From Actinomadura luteofluorescens (GTDB taxonomy: Bacteria; Actinomycetota; Actinomycetes; Streptosporangiales; Streptosporangiaceae): a stretch of 64,000 nt of DNA. Positions 25,048 to 33,949 of this stretch are shown here, in pieces. The notes under the pieces were generated by a model. The model made no database searches, was not told where the DNA came from, and worked only from the letters and a program-made list of their open reading frames with translations. Each line of letters starts with the position of its first letter. The first letter of the stretch is position 1. The position numbers and the translations under genes were made by a program. The stretch is taken from the NCBI RefSeq assembly GCF_013409365.1, contig NZ_JACCBA010000001.1, forward strand, positions 5,146,001-5,210,000, read 5' to 3'.

Positions 25048-25283
25048 GCCGCAGGTTCCCTGCGAACTCTCGAACGCCGCGTCGTCCACCTTGCCGTGCT
25101 TGGCCTCGCGTGCCTCACGGGCCCGACCTCGCAGCCCGGCCAGGTCGAGATCGGTCTTGGCGACCCCCACGATCGGCAGGTCCAGCACCCCGTCCGCCGT
25201 CAGCCGGTACAGCGCCGGCAGCAGCATCTCGTACGCCAGGTCCCGGTGATCCCGAACAGCACCGTCGCGTCGGCCCGCTCCAT
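25048..25283 (-). pseudogene. Truncated second copy of zwf (5' end only)
   Basis: Minus strand begins MERADATVLFGITG and then matches the first ~80 codons of the zwf gene at 22569-23939, with one-base indels (for example GAACTCTCG against GAACTTCTCG) that break the frame. It stops abruptly at 25048. Non-functional. Confidence 0.85.
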
Positions 25284-25365
25284 CGCAAGCGTCCTCTCCT
25301 CGGCGCACAGCTTGCCGTCCCGGCCGTCCGGCGAACAAGCGTCCCGCGGGTACGCATGGTGCTCG
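25048..25365. repeat. Direct repeat, copy B
   Basis: Partner of 23695-24013. Homology extends past the start codon through CTTGCCGTCCCGGCCG and GGCGAACAAGCG. Beyond 25365 the sequences differ. Confidence 0.8.
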
Positions 25366-25505
25366 GTCATGGTCATGTCGCCTCGTCCTCCATAGATCTT
25401 CTGTTCGGTGCGGGCGCGACCTCGGGGCCCACCCCATACGGGGTGCGTTCGACGCCGCGGTGGATGAGGGCAAGGGTCTTCTGTCACTCAGCGAGTTGAT
25501 TGTGG

Positions 25506-25534
25506 TTGACAGGAACGTCTTCCATAAATATCGT
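25506..25534 (+). promoter_or_regulatory. Candidate promoter of the P450-terpene synthase operon
   Basis: Perfect -35 box TTGACA (25506-25511) and TATCGT (25529-25534) at 17 bases spacing, inside an AT-rich island (about 25495-25570) that stands out in this GC-rich genome, 187 bases before the P450 start. Confidence 0.55.
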
Positions 25535-25720
25535 GCTAAGTGCGTTGCTACGAGTTTTTTGTCGTGTAAGTAACCTTCGATGGCTCCGATCAGTCACCAA
25601 CTGTCCGTGCCGTGTCGCCAGATCGTCGGCACCGGCTGGGCTGACCGCTGAGCTTCTTGTCCGTTCCTCTTTGGAGCGGTCCAGCCTCGATTCGACGTTG
25701 CGCAACCGTACGGAGCCGCC

Positions 25721-27070
25721 GTGCGCATCCCTTCGCCACCGCCGACCCGGATACCCAGCCCACCCGGAAAACTGCCGGTCATCGGCCACAGCCTGTCCCT
25801 GATGCGTGACCCGCTGGCCTTCATGGAGTCACTGCGACCGCACGGAGACGTGGTCCGCGTCTTCATCGGCCGCCTTCCCGTGTACGTGGTGACCTCGTCG
25901 TCGCTCGTCCATCACCTTCTCGTGGCGGAGGCGGGCAACGTGGAGAAGGGGAAGCTCTTCGACAGGGTCCGGCCTCTGATCGGCAACGGCGTCTTCACCT
26001 CGAACGGCGCCTTCCACATGCGTCAGCGGCGGCTGCTCCAGCCCGCCTTCCACCGCGACCGCATCGCCGGTTACACCCGCATCATGAGCGAGGAGACCGC
26101 GCGGCGGGCCGGGGAATGGCAGCCGCGGCAGGTGCTCGACGTCCAGCGAGAACTCTTCGACCTGACGTTGAAGATCATTGCCGCCACGCTGTTCGCCACC
26201 GACCACGCCCGCGAGGTCGTCGCGGAGTTCCAGCGGAACTTCCCGCGCATCGTCGCGGGCATCGGCTGGCGCACCGTCGCGCCGACGCCGCTGGTCGAAC
26301 GGCTTCCCGTGCCGGCCAATCGCCGGTTCGACGAGGCGACGCGGGGACTGCGCCGGGCGGTCCTGGAGACGATCGCGAGGTATCGGGCCGACGGACGCGA
26401 CCACGGCGACATTCTCTCCATGCTGCTCGCGGCCAAGGACGAGCGCACGGGTGAGGGCATGAGCGACGAAGAGATCCACGACGAGGTCATCGCGTTGCTC
26501 GTGGGGGGCACCGAGAGCACCGCGCTGACCCTGTCCTGGCTGTTCTACGAACTCGGACGGCATCCGGAGCTGGAGGCCCGGCTCCACGCGGAGATCCGTA
26601 CCGTTCTGGGAGACCGGCAGATCGGGTTCGAGGACGTCGGTGAGATGACCTTCGTGCGGGCCCTCATCACCGAGACGCTCCGGCTTCACCATCCCATCTG
26701 GATCGTGATGCGCAGAGCGCGGTCGCCGATCGAGCTCGGAGGCGTACGGATTCCCCAGGGGGCGGAGATCGTCTTCAGCCCCCACACGCAGCAGTTGGAT
26801 CCCGACCTCTTCCCCGAACCTCATCGGTTCGAGCCCGGCCGTTGGCTGTCATCGTCCGCTCCCGTGCCCCGGGAGTCTTTTCTGCCGTTCGGGGCGGGCC
26901 GCCGCGTGTGCCTGGGTGATGCGTTCGCCTGGACCGAGATGACGGTGACCGTCACCACCATCGCCGCCCACTGGTCGCTGACCGCTGCCCCGGGGAGCCG
27001 CGTGCGTCCACTCGCACTCGCGACCGTGTACCCCCGCGACCTGCGAATGGTCCTCGATCCGCGTCCCTAG
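25721..27070 (+). CDS. Cytochrome P450, terpenoid-oxidising type
   Basis: A 449-residue haem monooxygenase. Landmarks: N-terminal proline-rich PPGKLPVIGHS, I-helix oxygen site VGGTESTALT, K-helix ETLR, and the haem loop FLPFGAGRRVCLG with axial Cys397. No membrane anchor. The layout (DPLAFMESLRPHGDVVRV) recalls CYP170/CYP183-like enzymes that oxidise sesquiterpenes in Streptomyces. The terpene synthase starts within 20 bases of its stop, so the P450 should oxidise that product. Electron partners are not encoded nearby. Start is GTG after CGGAG. Confidence 0.9.
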   Translation: MRIPSPPPTRIPSPPGKLPVIGHSLSLMRDPLAFMESLRPHGDVVRVFIGRLPVYVVTSSSLVHHLLVAEAGNVEKGKLFDRVRPLIGNGVFTSNGAFHMRQRRLLQPAFHRDRIAGYTRIMSEETARRAGEWQPRQVLDVQRELFDLTLKIIAATLFATDHAREVVAEFQRNFPRIVAGIGWRTVAPTPLVERLPVPANRRFDEATRGLRRAVLETIARYRADGRDHGDILSMLLAAKDERTGEGMSDEEIHDEVIALLVGGTESTALTLSWLFYELGRHPELEARLHAEIRTVLGDRQIGFEDVGEMTFVRALITETLRLHHPIWIVMRRARSPIELGGVRIPQGAEIVFSPHTQQLDPDLFPEPHRFEPGRWLSSSAPVPRESFLPFGAGRRVCLGDAFAWTEMTVTVTTIAAHWSLTAAPGSRVRPLALATVYPRDLRMVLDPRP

Positions 27071-27085
27071 TGAGTGGTCTTCCTC

Positions 27086-28180
27086 ATGAGCGATCCTGCC
27101 CTGACCGTTGAGATCCCTTCGCTGTACTGTCCGCTGCGCACCCGGATACATCCGATGCTCGCCGAGTTGGAACAGCGCGGGAACGACTGGATGGCCGCCC
27201 ACGGATTCAACGAGAACGAGCGCCTGTGGCGGCGCGTTCAGGAGAGCAACGCCGCCGAGTTCTTCGCCCGGATCTGCCCGGACGCCGCGCCCGAACGGCT
27301 CCAGATGGCCATCGACTGGAGTTACCTCATGTTCGTCTTCGACGATGTTCTGGACGAGGCCCAGGTGACCGGGGCCTCACAGGGATTCGTCGACATCGCG
27401 GCGCGCGTCGTACGGACCCTGGCGGATCCGGGCTGCGAGATGATGGCCGGCGACGACCCGTTCCGCGCTCCCGTCCAGGACCTGGCGCACCGCCTCCGCC
27501 GATACGCCACCCCCGCCCAGATCGGCCGCCAGCTGGACGCGCACCGCGCCTGGCTGCTCGGGGTCGCGTGGGAGATCAACTGCCGGCTCGGAGGCACCGT
27601 GCCCAGTCTCAACGACTACACCGCCATGCGCCCGGTGTTCGCCGCCGCCGATCCGACGCTGGTATGGGCCGAGATCGCGCTCGGCGCGCCCATCTCCGAA
27701 GGTGAGATGTCCTCTCGCGAAGTCTCCGCGCTGCAAGAGATGACGGCGACCTACGCCGCCTTCAGCGACGATCTGTACTCGCTCGGCAAGGACCTGTGGT
27801 TCGCGCAACGCCAGGGAGGCGGGAATCCGAGCGGGCTGAACCTGGTCAATGTCTTCCTCGCGCACGAGCACTGCACGATTCAGGAGGCCATCACCAAGGC
27901 GGTGGACCTGTGCAACCGCATCGCCCGCCGTTTCGTCGACGTGCGCGACAAAGTCGAGCCGCACGCCAGTGACCGGCTCCGGCCCTATGTCGCCAGCCTG
28001 GGTCACCTCATGCGCGGCAACATCGAATGGGGCCTGGCAACGCCGCGTTACAGCAATCCCGACGGGGAGCACCCCGGAGCCGTCAAGACCATCTGCACCT
28101 GGTCGGACACGCCACCGCCCGGAACGGACCAGCCTCCGAAGATTCCCTCGATCGCCTGGTGGTGGGAGGAGCCTCCCTAG
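27086..28180 (+). CDS. Class I terpene synthase (cyclase)
   Basis: About 364 residues from ATG 27086 (GTG at 27074 would add four). Aspartate-rich Mg site is FVFDDVLDE. The second metal site, normally ND(L/I)xSxxKE, reads DDLYSLGKD, so Asn is Asp and the final Glu is Asp. The late RY pair is kept in WGLATPRYSN. It cyclises a prenyl diphosphate, by length and style most likely a C15 substrate; product unknown. It follows a P450 with a short gap and no separate ribosome site, implying coupled translation. The C-terminus is proline-rich and ends WWWEEPP. Confidence 0.9.
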   Translation: MSDPALTVEIPSLYCPLRTRIHPMLAELEQRGNDWMAAHGFNENERLWRRVQESNAAEFFARICPDAAPERLQMAIDWSYLMFVFDDVLDEAQVTGASQGFVDIAARVVRTLADPGCEMMAGDDPFRAPVQDLAHRLRRYATPAQIGRQLDAHRAWLLGVAWEINCRLGGTVPSLNDYTAMRPVFAAADPTLVWAEIALGAPISEGEMSSREVSALQEMTATYAAFSDDLYSLGKDLWFAQRQGGGNPSGLNLVNVFLAHEHCTIQEAITKAVDLCNRIARRFVDVRDKVEPHASDRLRPYVASLGHLMRGNIEWGLATPRYSNPDGEHPGAVKTICTWSDTPPPGTDQPPKIPSIAWWWEEPP

Positions 28181-28199
28181 ACGAGTAGTTCCGAAGTGA

Positions 28200-28410
28200 T
28201 TAGTGGTCGAATGCGATCAGTGATCGGGTGATGGGTTGTCCGGTGTGGTGGTTGTGCCAGATGGCGGCCGCCATGGCCAGGATGCGCTGGGCGACTCGGG
28301 TGGCGACGCCCTCGAAGGTCCGGTCGCCGTGTTGTTCCAGGTCGGGCTGGCCTTTGAGGGTGTCGTTGACCGACTCGATCAGCTGACGTAACCGGTCGGG
28401 GCCGTACCCC
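28200..28410 (-). pseudogene. 3' remnant of an IS982-like transposase
   Basis: The minus strand reads GYGPDRLRQLIESVNDTL, then TRVAQRILAMAAAIWHN and ends SLIAFDH-stop at 28200. This is the C-terminal end of a DDE transposase like those common in actinomycete insertion sequences (IS982/IS4 type; family uncertain). The remainder is missing beyond ~28410. No terminal repeat seen. Confidence 0.7.
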
Positions 28411-28435
28411 TGACGTGTGGTCCCCGGCCGCCCCC

Positions 28436-28741
28436 ATGGCCGTCGACGCCGAACTGCGGAAGGCGGAGCAGCGCGAAACCGCGCGCGTGGGTTTCACCGA
28501 CCTGCTGAGCACGGTCACCACCACCCTCGCCACGATCGCAGCCGACGACGATGAGCAGGTCACGCGCGGCATGGAGGACATCGCGCGCTACGTCGGTAGC
28601 GTCCGCCGCACCACCCGAACCACCACGGGAACTCGGACGGGTGGAGGAATGCGCGCACCTCGCGCGGCCGGGGGACCGGGGCGCCGTCGCCGACGCTCTC
28701 GACACCCTCGTGGGACGAGGCGAGGCGCTTCTGACCTGTGA
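28436..28741 (+). pseudogene. Decayed hypothetical gene
   Basis: The first ~60 codons look like real protein (VDAELRKAEQRETARVGFTDLLSTV, DDDEQVTRGMEDIARYVGSV). Then the frame turns into Arg/Thr/Gly-rich nonsense, while another frame continues plausibly as LGRVEECAHLARPGDRGAVADALDTL. A frameshift near 28615 would join them. Family not recognised. It lies right after the transposase scar. Confidence 0.35.
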
Positions 28742-28904
28742 GCGCCCCCGCCGATCCGCGCGGCCAACCTGGCTAACTCGGGGGCGACCACCGGCAGCGG
28801 CGACGGGACAGCACGGACGCTGCGTAACCCCGTAGGCGGGGCGGACGGGTAACGGCCCGTCCGGCACGGCCTCGCACAGCACGGAACATGATCCTCACGA
28901 CCAG

Positions 28905-29258
28905 GTGTTCGTCCTGCTCGGCTGGGCATGGGATGTCGCGCTGGCCGCGCGAGCCGCCACCCGGTATCCGGTTACGCATGCGAGGGTCTCAGAGATCGGC
29001 GCACTCATCCGCGTCGACCAAGATCACGCGGAGACGGTAGATCTGTCCCACCCGCTCCTGGCCGTTCCGCCTTCCGAAGTGGGGACGCCGATCGTGATCG
29101 ACGGATGGCACCGGCTCCACAAGGCCCGGCAGACCGGCGTCACGGAGTTGCCGGTCGTCTTCCTGAATGCCGACGACGAGCGCGCATGCCCGCGCGTGCG
29201 GTGGCGGGGGCGGCCCCGTGCGGCTCAACGATCAGGCGACATGGTACTCAGTGAATGA
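28905..29258 (+). CDS. Small ParB/sulfiredoxin-like domain protein
   Basis: 117 residues from a GTG. The central part, VIDGWHRLHKARQTGVTELPVVFLNADDERA, resembles the ParB/Srx-type fold motif (GxHRxxAA-like) of small actinobacterial proteins. The last ~25 residues are Arg-rich and unlike the family, so the 3' end may be frame-shifted or replaced. Its tail overlaps the end of the convergent SCO4402-type gene. Role unknown. Confidence 0.45.
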   Translation: MFVLLGWAWDVALAARAATRYPVTHARVSEIGALIRVDQDHAETVDLSHPLLAVPPSEVGTPIVIDGWHRLHKARQTGVTELPVVFLNADDERACPRVRWRGRPRAAQRSGDMVLSE

Positions 29259-29634
29259 TGCCGACAGCTGCCTGTGCCGCACTCACAACGGCACTCCATT
29301 CGGGTCGGGATATCACTTGAGCGTCTTCGAGTTTGGTGGGCAAGGAGTCCAAGAGAGGATCTAGGACAGCGGTCAGACTTTCGATCGCCGCAGCCTCTGC
29401 CTCGTTCTCAAGCGTCACACCGATCTGAGCTCGCGGGTCCTCTGCGACCAAGGTGTCGTCGTAGAGGACGTTGACATTGTGGGTCAGGTCATCATAGAAG
29501 CCTGGCTGAGCGTAGGTGCGCTCCACCCAGACGCGACGCTGATACTCCGGATCCGAAAGCGCCCGTAGGGCCTCGATGACAGCACGACGCATGTCAGGGA
29601 ACCGTACGACCACGAGATCGACCCTAGCAGCCAT
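29248..29634 (-). CDS. SCO4402-family protein
   Basis: A 128-residue acidic protein of the family named after Streptomyces SCO4402. Features: FPDMRRAVIEALRALSDPEYQRRVWVERTY, GFYDDLTHNVNVLYDDTLV and a helical C-terminus. ATG at 29634 follows GGAG. Such proteins often sit singly near toxin-like genes and may be immunity proteins, but this is not shown. The 29635-29792 stretch upstream has only a possible C-terminal scrap (KENWDQAHVPLSEWLKWD) of another gene. Confidence 0.75.
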   Translation of the reverse strand: MAARVDLVVVRFPDMRRAVIEALRALSDPEYQRRVWVERTYAQPGFYDDLTHNVNVLYDDTLVAEDPRAQIGVTLENEAEAAAIESLTAVLDPLLDSLPTKLEDAQVISRPEWSAVVSAAQAAVGIIH

Positions 29635-29792
29635 AACGGAGATCTCCAGCTATCCCATTTCAACCACTCCGACAAGGGGACATGGGCCTGATCCCAGTTC
29701 TCCTTGATGGAGCGGTGGAATTGCCTGGCTGAGGTCACCGGGCTTGGCGGAGCCCCATCGCCCGCCGGACTCCCGCTCGGCGCGCCCTTCTG

Positions 29793-30989
29793 TTAGAGGA
29801 AGAGGATGACGTTGAGGGTGGGGACGTGGATCAGGAGGAAGGCGTTCTTCGCCTTCGCCGTCGCCTCCGGCTGGCGTGGGGAGACGGCGGTCGTGACGAC
29901 CACGTAGCGGTCCTGGGTTCCGACATTGCCGATGCGGGCGCCCCCCGGCGGGTAGACATCGCCGTCCGGAACGAAGCGCAGGTCGGTATGCCGCAGGCGA
30001 GGCCGGGCGCCGGCAGCGGAGGCCCGGTCGGGGAACTTGAGAACGTGGCTGCTGACCAGGACGCCGTCCGTGGTTCTGAACGCGATCTCGATCCGTCCCT
30101 CGCACCCGGTCCGGCGCAGGACGGCGCGGGCTTGCCCACTGGTCGCTCCCGCCAGACAGCCCTTCTCATCGTCCAGGACCTTGGCGGCCGTGCGCTCGTA
30201 GGTCTCGGACCGCCCCCCGAAGCGGTTCTCGAACCGGGTGGCGTCGTCGTAGAAGGTGTCGACCTCGAACGCCGGGCCGCCGATGGCGGATGGCCCGGCG
30301 GTCACGAGCACGACGGCGAACGGTGCGGACAGGACGGTCGCCCCCAGAACACCTAAAGTGGAGCCGAGCGCGATGCGCTGCTTGCGTTCGCGTGCCTCCC
30401 AGCGGCGCACATGGTCGGGAAGTCCGGTTGGGCTTGGAGACCCGAGCGCCGCCAGCCCGCCGGTCTCCGCGGGCGCCGGGGGAGCCTGGGCCCGGACGAC
30501 CACCGTCCCGGCGCGCCGGTCGTGCAGGCACTGTCTCAGCCGCTCGTCTTTCCTATATACCCAGGGGTCGCTGATCAGCGGTAGGGACGCGGAGTTCCTC
30601 GGGAGGGCATACCGCCGGAAGGACCGCCGCCAGTTCGGGGGCCGTGTTCCGTCCTCCTCGCGCACCACCCGGATCCCGGCGACTCGTTGGCCCAGGGTGC
30701 AGCCCCACCGCACGATTCCCCCGACGCGCAGCAGCAGCGGGCCGGCCATGCCGAGGACCACGACTGGGGCGGTCGCCCAGAGGAACGAGGTGGAGGAGCC
30801 ATCGGACAGCAAGGCGACCCCGTAGACCGGCGACACAGCCACCATGACCACGAAGAAGGCGGCCAGCAGGTCGAGCACGCGGGCCGCGACCCGCTGCCGA
30901 GTGCTCGCCAACACCCGCACGACGCGGCCGTCATCGCCCGGTACCCGCTCTGGGGGCGTCCCTGCCGGGACATACAGGGGGGTCGTCAC
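29793..30989 (-). CDS. RDD-family membrane protein
   Basis: A 398-residue membrane protein. N-terminal RDD domain: RVAARVLDLLAAFFVVMVAV, a second hydrophobic segment ATAPVVVLGMAGPLLL and TLGQRVAGIRVV. A charged linker leads to another helix (TLGVLGATVLSAPFAVVLV) and a ~190-residue extracellular part ending at a hydrophobic C-terminus. Start is taken as GTG 30989 (VTTPLYVPAG); no clear ribosome site supports it. Function unknown. Confidence 0.7.
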   Translation of the reverse strand: MTTPLYVPAGTPPERVPGDDGRVVRVLASTRQRVAARVLDLLAAFFVVMVAVSPVYGVALLSDGSSTSFLWATAPVVVLGMAGPLLLRVGGIVRWGCTLGQRVAGIRVVREEDGTRPPNWRRSFRRYALPRNSASLPLISDPWVYRKDERLRQCLHDRRAGTVVVRAQAPPAPAETGGLAALGSPSPTGLPDHVRRWEARERKQRIALGSTLGVLGATVLSAPFAVVLVTAGPSAIGGPAFEVDTFYDDATRFENRFGGRSETYERTAAKVLDDEKGCLAGATSGQARAVLRRTGCEGRIEIAFRTTDGVLVSSHVLKFPDRASAAGARPRLRHTDLRFVPDGDVYPPGGARIGNVGTQDRYVVVTTAVSPRQPEATAKAKNAFLLIHVPTLNVILFL

Positions 30990-31469
30990 GGGCGTACATG
31001 CAAGCACACCCCAACCCCACCCGCGCGGCCGAGTCGACCATGAAGATCCTGAAACCGGAGGCCCAGTTCGGCGACCGCCCCCCGACCCTGCCCGATACGT
31101 GTCGCGCAAGCGGTCGACCTGTATGACAACGAGACCCGGTGAACTGATCCCAAAAGCTCGGATGGCAATGAACCCCGGTCCCGTGCTCCTGCACGCCTCC
31201 AGGTACATCAATTCTGAGAAATCGCGAAAAATGATGACGCCGTTCCTGCGGGCGGTGGCCAAGGGCCCCCTTCCGCGATGCCCGCGCCGAAGCCGGCCTG
31301 TCCGCGGGCGGCGACTGGCCGGTGAGCACCCCGGATCCGCCGCGGGCGTGCACGTCGCGGTCAACCGGGTGGCGCCCGGCGAGAAGGTCGCCTTCGCCGA
31401 GGGCGAGCGGGTCCATCCGGCGCCGCCTTGACCGAACGGCGACTCGCCGGTTCCCGGAAAGCCAGCAAA
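30990..31469. other. Intergenic region without a supported gene
   Basis: 480 bases between the RDD gene and the GH5 gene. Open frames here are low-complexity and in conflict with each other. Short pieces (MKILKPEAQFGD, RDARAEAGLSAGG) look like decayed coding sequence, but no family could be named. Confidence 0.5.
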
Positions 31470-31486
31470 CATGAGGAAACCTCATG
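31470..31486 (+). promoter_or_regulatory. Hairpin covering ribosome site and start codon
   Basis: CATGAGG-AAA-CCTCATG: perfect seven-base arms and a three-base loop. GAGG of the presumed ribosome site is in the left arm and the ATG (31484) in the right arm, so the stem would hide both. If the TTG at 31520 is the true start, this is simply a leader palindrome. Confidence 0.4.
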
Positions 31487-33943
31487 TATTTTGGCGCTTC
31501 CCGGCGCCTGGAGGCCACATTGGGTTCGCGACGTCTCGTGTCAGCGGCCGTGGGTGCCGTTCTGGTACTGGTCGCGGCGGGGGCTCTGATCGATCCAGTC
31601 GGGTACTTCGCGTTGCTCGGAATGCCCGGACGGGTGGTACCAGCGGCGCGCTGGCAGATCGTTCCCCTGGTGGTCTACGCTCCGTTGCTGCTGACGGGCA
31701 CGGCGTGGGTCGTGGCCACCTTCGGGCATCTGGGACGGCGGGCGCGCTTCGCGACGGTCTGGGCAGGGTTCGTGCTGACCGCCGTGGTCGCGAAGGCCGC
31801 CATGTGGGTCGCGGCGACGGCACCTGAACTGGGCGTCGCCGACCTGCTGTGGTCGACGAGTTTCACCGTGCCGAAAGCGGCCCTGTACGCGCTGGTCCCG
31901 GCGGCGGTCACCCTCCTTGCGCGTACGGGAGAGCGTGAGGACGGCGAGCCCGCCCGCCGGACGCACTGGCCGGTCGCGGCCATTAGCGTCTCGGCGGTGG
32001 CGGTGACCGGGATGTGGGTGGCGTCGCACTGGTCGCGGGACCTGCCGGACGGACTGCCATCGGCGTCCCCGCAGGGTGGGGTGGCCGGGCTCCTCGCCGG
32101 GCTGGTGACGCTGTTCCTAGCGCTCGCCCGCACCCAGCGAACCTTCGCACGCCGATCCCGCACGCCCTCGGGGGCCTTCCTCGGCGGATGGCTGGCCGCG
32201 CTCTGGGCGGGCATCGTCCTCGGCGCCGTCCAAACCGCCGGACTCCTGATCCTGGACGGGCCGGGCGCTCTCCTGCAGACGCCCGCGGCCCTGTGGATCA
32301 GGCTCGGAGAGGGCGCGTCCCTCGGCGTCGCCTTCGGCTGGCTGCCCGCACTGCTGGCCTTGCCCGCCACCGGCCGCGCGTTCAGGCGGGCGGCCGGTGG
32401 CGCCTCCGCCGCGACGGCCCTGAGCCTCGCGGTCGCGGTGGCGGCGATGGCCGGAGCCGTGGCCCTCGCCGGGCCGGAGCCCGCGCCCGTCGCCCGCAGA
32501 CCCGCCGCCGCGCCGGAGACGGAGCTGTCACCGTTGCGGGCCGTCCGGGGGAAGCGGCCTCGCATCGTCGACAGTGAGGGCCGGCAGGTCCTGCTGCGCG
32601 GAGTGAACGTCAACCAGTTGGTGGACTTCTATGCGCCGCGCCCGGGAGTGCCGACGACACTGCCGCTCGGCGAGGACGATTTCGCGCAGATGGCGGCGCT
32701 CGGCCTGAACGTGGTGCGGCTGGGGGTGTCATGGTCACGGGTCGAACCGGGCCCCGGCCGGTACGACGAGGGTTATCTGCGGCAGATCGACCGGGCCGTG
32801 GCCTGGGCGAAGCGGCACGGACTGTACATGGTGATCGACATGCATCAGGACGGCTGGAGTGACCTGCCCACCCCGGCCGGAACCTCGTGCCCCTTCGGCA
32901 CGTCCCCGATGGACGGCTACGACGGCGCACCCGCGTGGGCGACCAAGACCGACGGCGCGCCGCGCTGCCAGTTCACCGGACGCGACATCTCGCCCGCGGG
33001 GAACCGCGCGTTCACGAACTTCTACTATGACCGCGACGGTGTCCAGGGCCGCCTGGTGAAGGCGTGGGGCATGCTCGCCGCCCGCTTCGGCGACGACCCC
33101 GCGGTGGCCGGGTTCGACCCGCTCAACGAACCGGGCTTCGGTGAGCAGGCGCCGCTGACGTCGACGCTGCTGCTCGGCCGTTTCTACGACCGTGTCCTGC
33201 GGGCGATCCGCTCCGCCGAGTCCCGTCCCCATCTGCTGTTCGCCGAGCCGAGCATCTTCTGGTCCGGCACCGGGTTCGACGCGATCCCGCGGGGCTCCTT
33301 CCGGTCCGATCCCGACGTCGTCTTCGCGCCCCATCTGTACGCCGAGTCGATCACCATGGACGCCTCGCTCGGGCTGCCCGTCATGACCTCCGTTGAGCAC
33401 GGCTTCGCCCTCGCGCGGCGGGCCGCCGGCGACATGCCGGTCTGGAGCGGCGAGTGGGGGTTCTGGGGCGATGCCGGGTCGGTGGCCGGCAGGCTGCGCC
33501 GCTACGCCCGCCAAGAGGACGACAGCAGGATCGGCGGAGCCTTCTGGGTGTGGAAACAGGCGTGCGGCGATCCGCAGAACGGCGTCGAGCCGACCGGGAA
33601 CGGGCTCAACAACCTCGACTGCGCGACGGGACGCTTCCTGCGCCGCGACGCGGTGGCCGAACAGGAGATCTCGCGCGCCTACCCGCGCGTGGTCCCGGGC
33701 ATCCTCACCTCGCTGCGGTCCCTTCCCGGCGGGCGGCCGGGCGGAAAGGCCGCCGGGCCGCAGGAACTCGCGCTCACCGGAAAGACAACGGGTGGCGGCT
33801 GTGAACTGGACATCTGGGTGCCGGGAGAAGACCGTCCCGCTCCCGCGGTCACCGGCATCGAGAGGATCGAAGCGAGAAAGGCCGAGGGCGGCTGGCGGGT
33901 CACCGGCTGCGCCCGCGGCTCGTACCGGCTGACGATCAGCTGA
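31484..33943 (+). CDS. Membrane-anchored GH5 glycoside hydrolase, endoglycoceramidase-like
   Basis: Up to 819 residues. Residues ~15-330 form about eight transmembrane helices; residues ~355-730 are a GH5 barrel with the acid/base in FDPLNEPGFGE and the nucleophile in VWSGEWGFWG, plus NVVRLGVSWSRVEPGPG and MVIDMHQDGW. A beta domain ends the protein. The barrel, after helix 8, should face outside. The GH5 sequence style matches endoglycoceramidase/EGCase-like enzymes; substrate not certain. Start uncertain: ATG 31484 is inside a hairpin, while TTG 31520 has GGAGG at five bases. The fused multi-helix domain is unusual for GH5. Confidence 0.8.
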   Translation: MYFGASRRLEATLGSRRLVSAAVGAVLVLVAAGALIDPVGYFALLGMPGRVVPAARWQIVPLVVYAPLLLTGTAWVVATFGHLGRRARFATVWAGFVLTAVVAKAAMWVAATAPELGVADLLWSTSFTVPKAALYALVPAAVTLLARTGEREDGEPARRTHWPVAAISVSAVAVTGMWVASHWSRDLPDGLPSASPQGGVAGLLAGLVTLFLALARTQRTFARRSRTPSGAFLGGWLAALWAGIVLGAVQTAGLLILDGPGALLQTPAALWIRLGEGASLGVAFGWLPALLALPATGRAFRRAAGGASAATALSLAVAVAAMAGAVALAGPEPAPVARRPAAAPETELSPLRAVRGKRPRIVDSEGRQVLLRGVNVNQLVDFYAPRPGVPTTLPLGEDDFAQMAALGLNVVRLGVSWSRVEPGPGRYDEGYLRQIDRAVAWAKRHGLYMVIDMHQDGWSDLPTPAGTSCPFGTSPMDGYDGAPAWATKTDGAPRCQFTGRDISPAGNRAFTNFYYDRDGVQGRLVKAWGMLAARFGDDPAVAGFDPLNEPGFGEQAPLTSTLLLGRFYDRVLRAIRSAESRPHLLFAEPSIFWSGTGFDAIPRGSFRSDPDVVFAPHLYAESITMDASLGLPVMTSVEHGFALARRAAGDMPVWSGEWGFWGDAGSVAGRLRRYARQEDDSRIGGAFWVWKQACGDPQNGVEPTGNGLNNLDCATGRFLRRDAVAEQEISRAYPRVVPGILTSLRSLPGGRPGGKAAGPQELALTGKTTGGGCELDIWVPGEDRPAPAVTGIERIEARKAEGGWRVTGCARGSYRLTIS

Positions 33944-33949
33944 CAGGCG

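Noticed and set aside
29484..29738. Minus-strand frame containing KENWDQAHVPLSEWLKWD as a toxin gene upstream of the SCO4402-type protein
   Set aside because: Only about 30 residues look coding-like, there is no start or domain, and the rest overlaps the SCO4402-type gene; too little to call.
30844..31431. Plus-strand 195-residue frame between the RDD and GH5 genes
   Set aside because: Its first part is antisense to the RDD gene and the remainder is low-complexity without any recognisable family.
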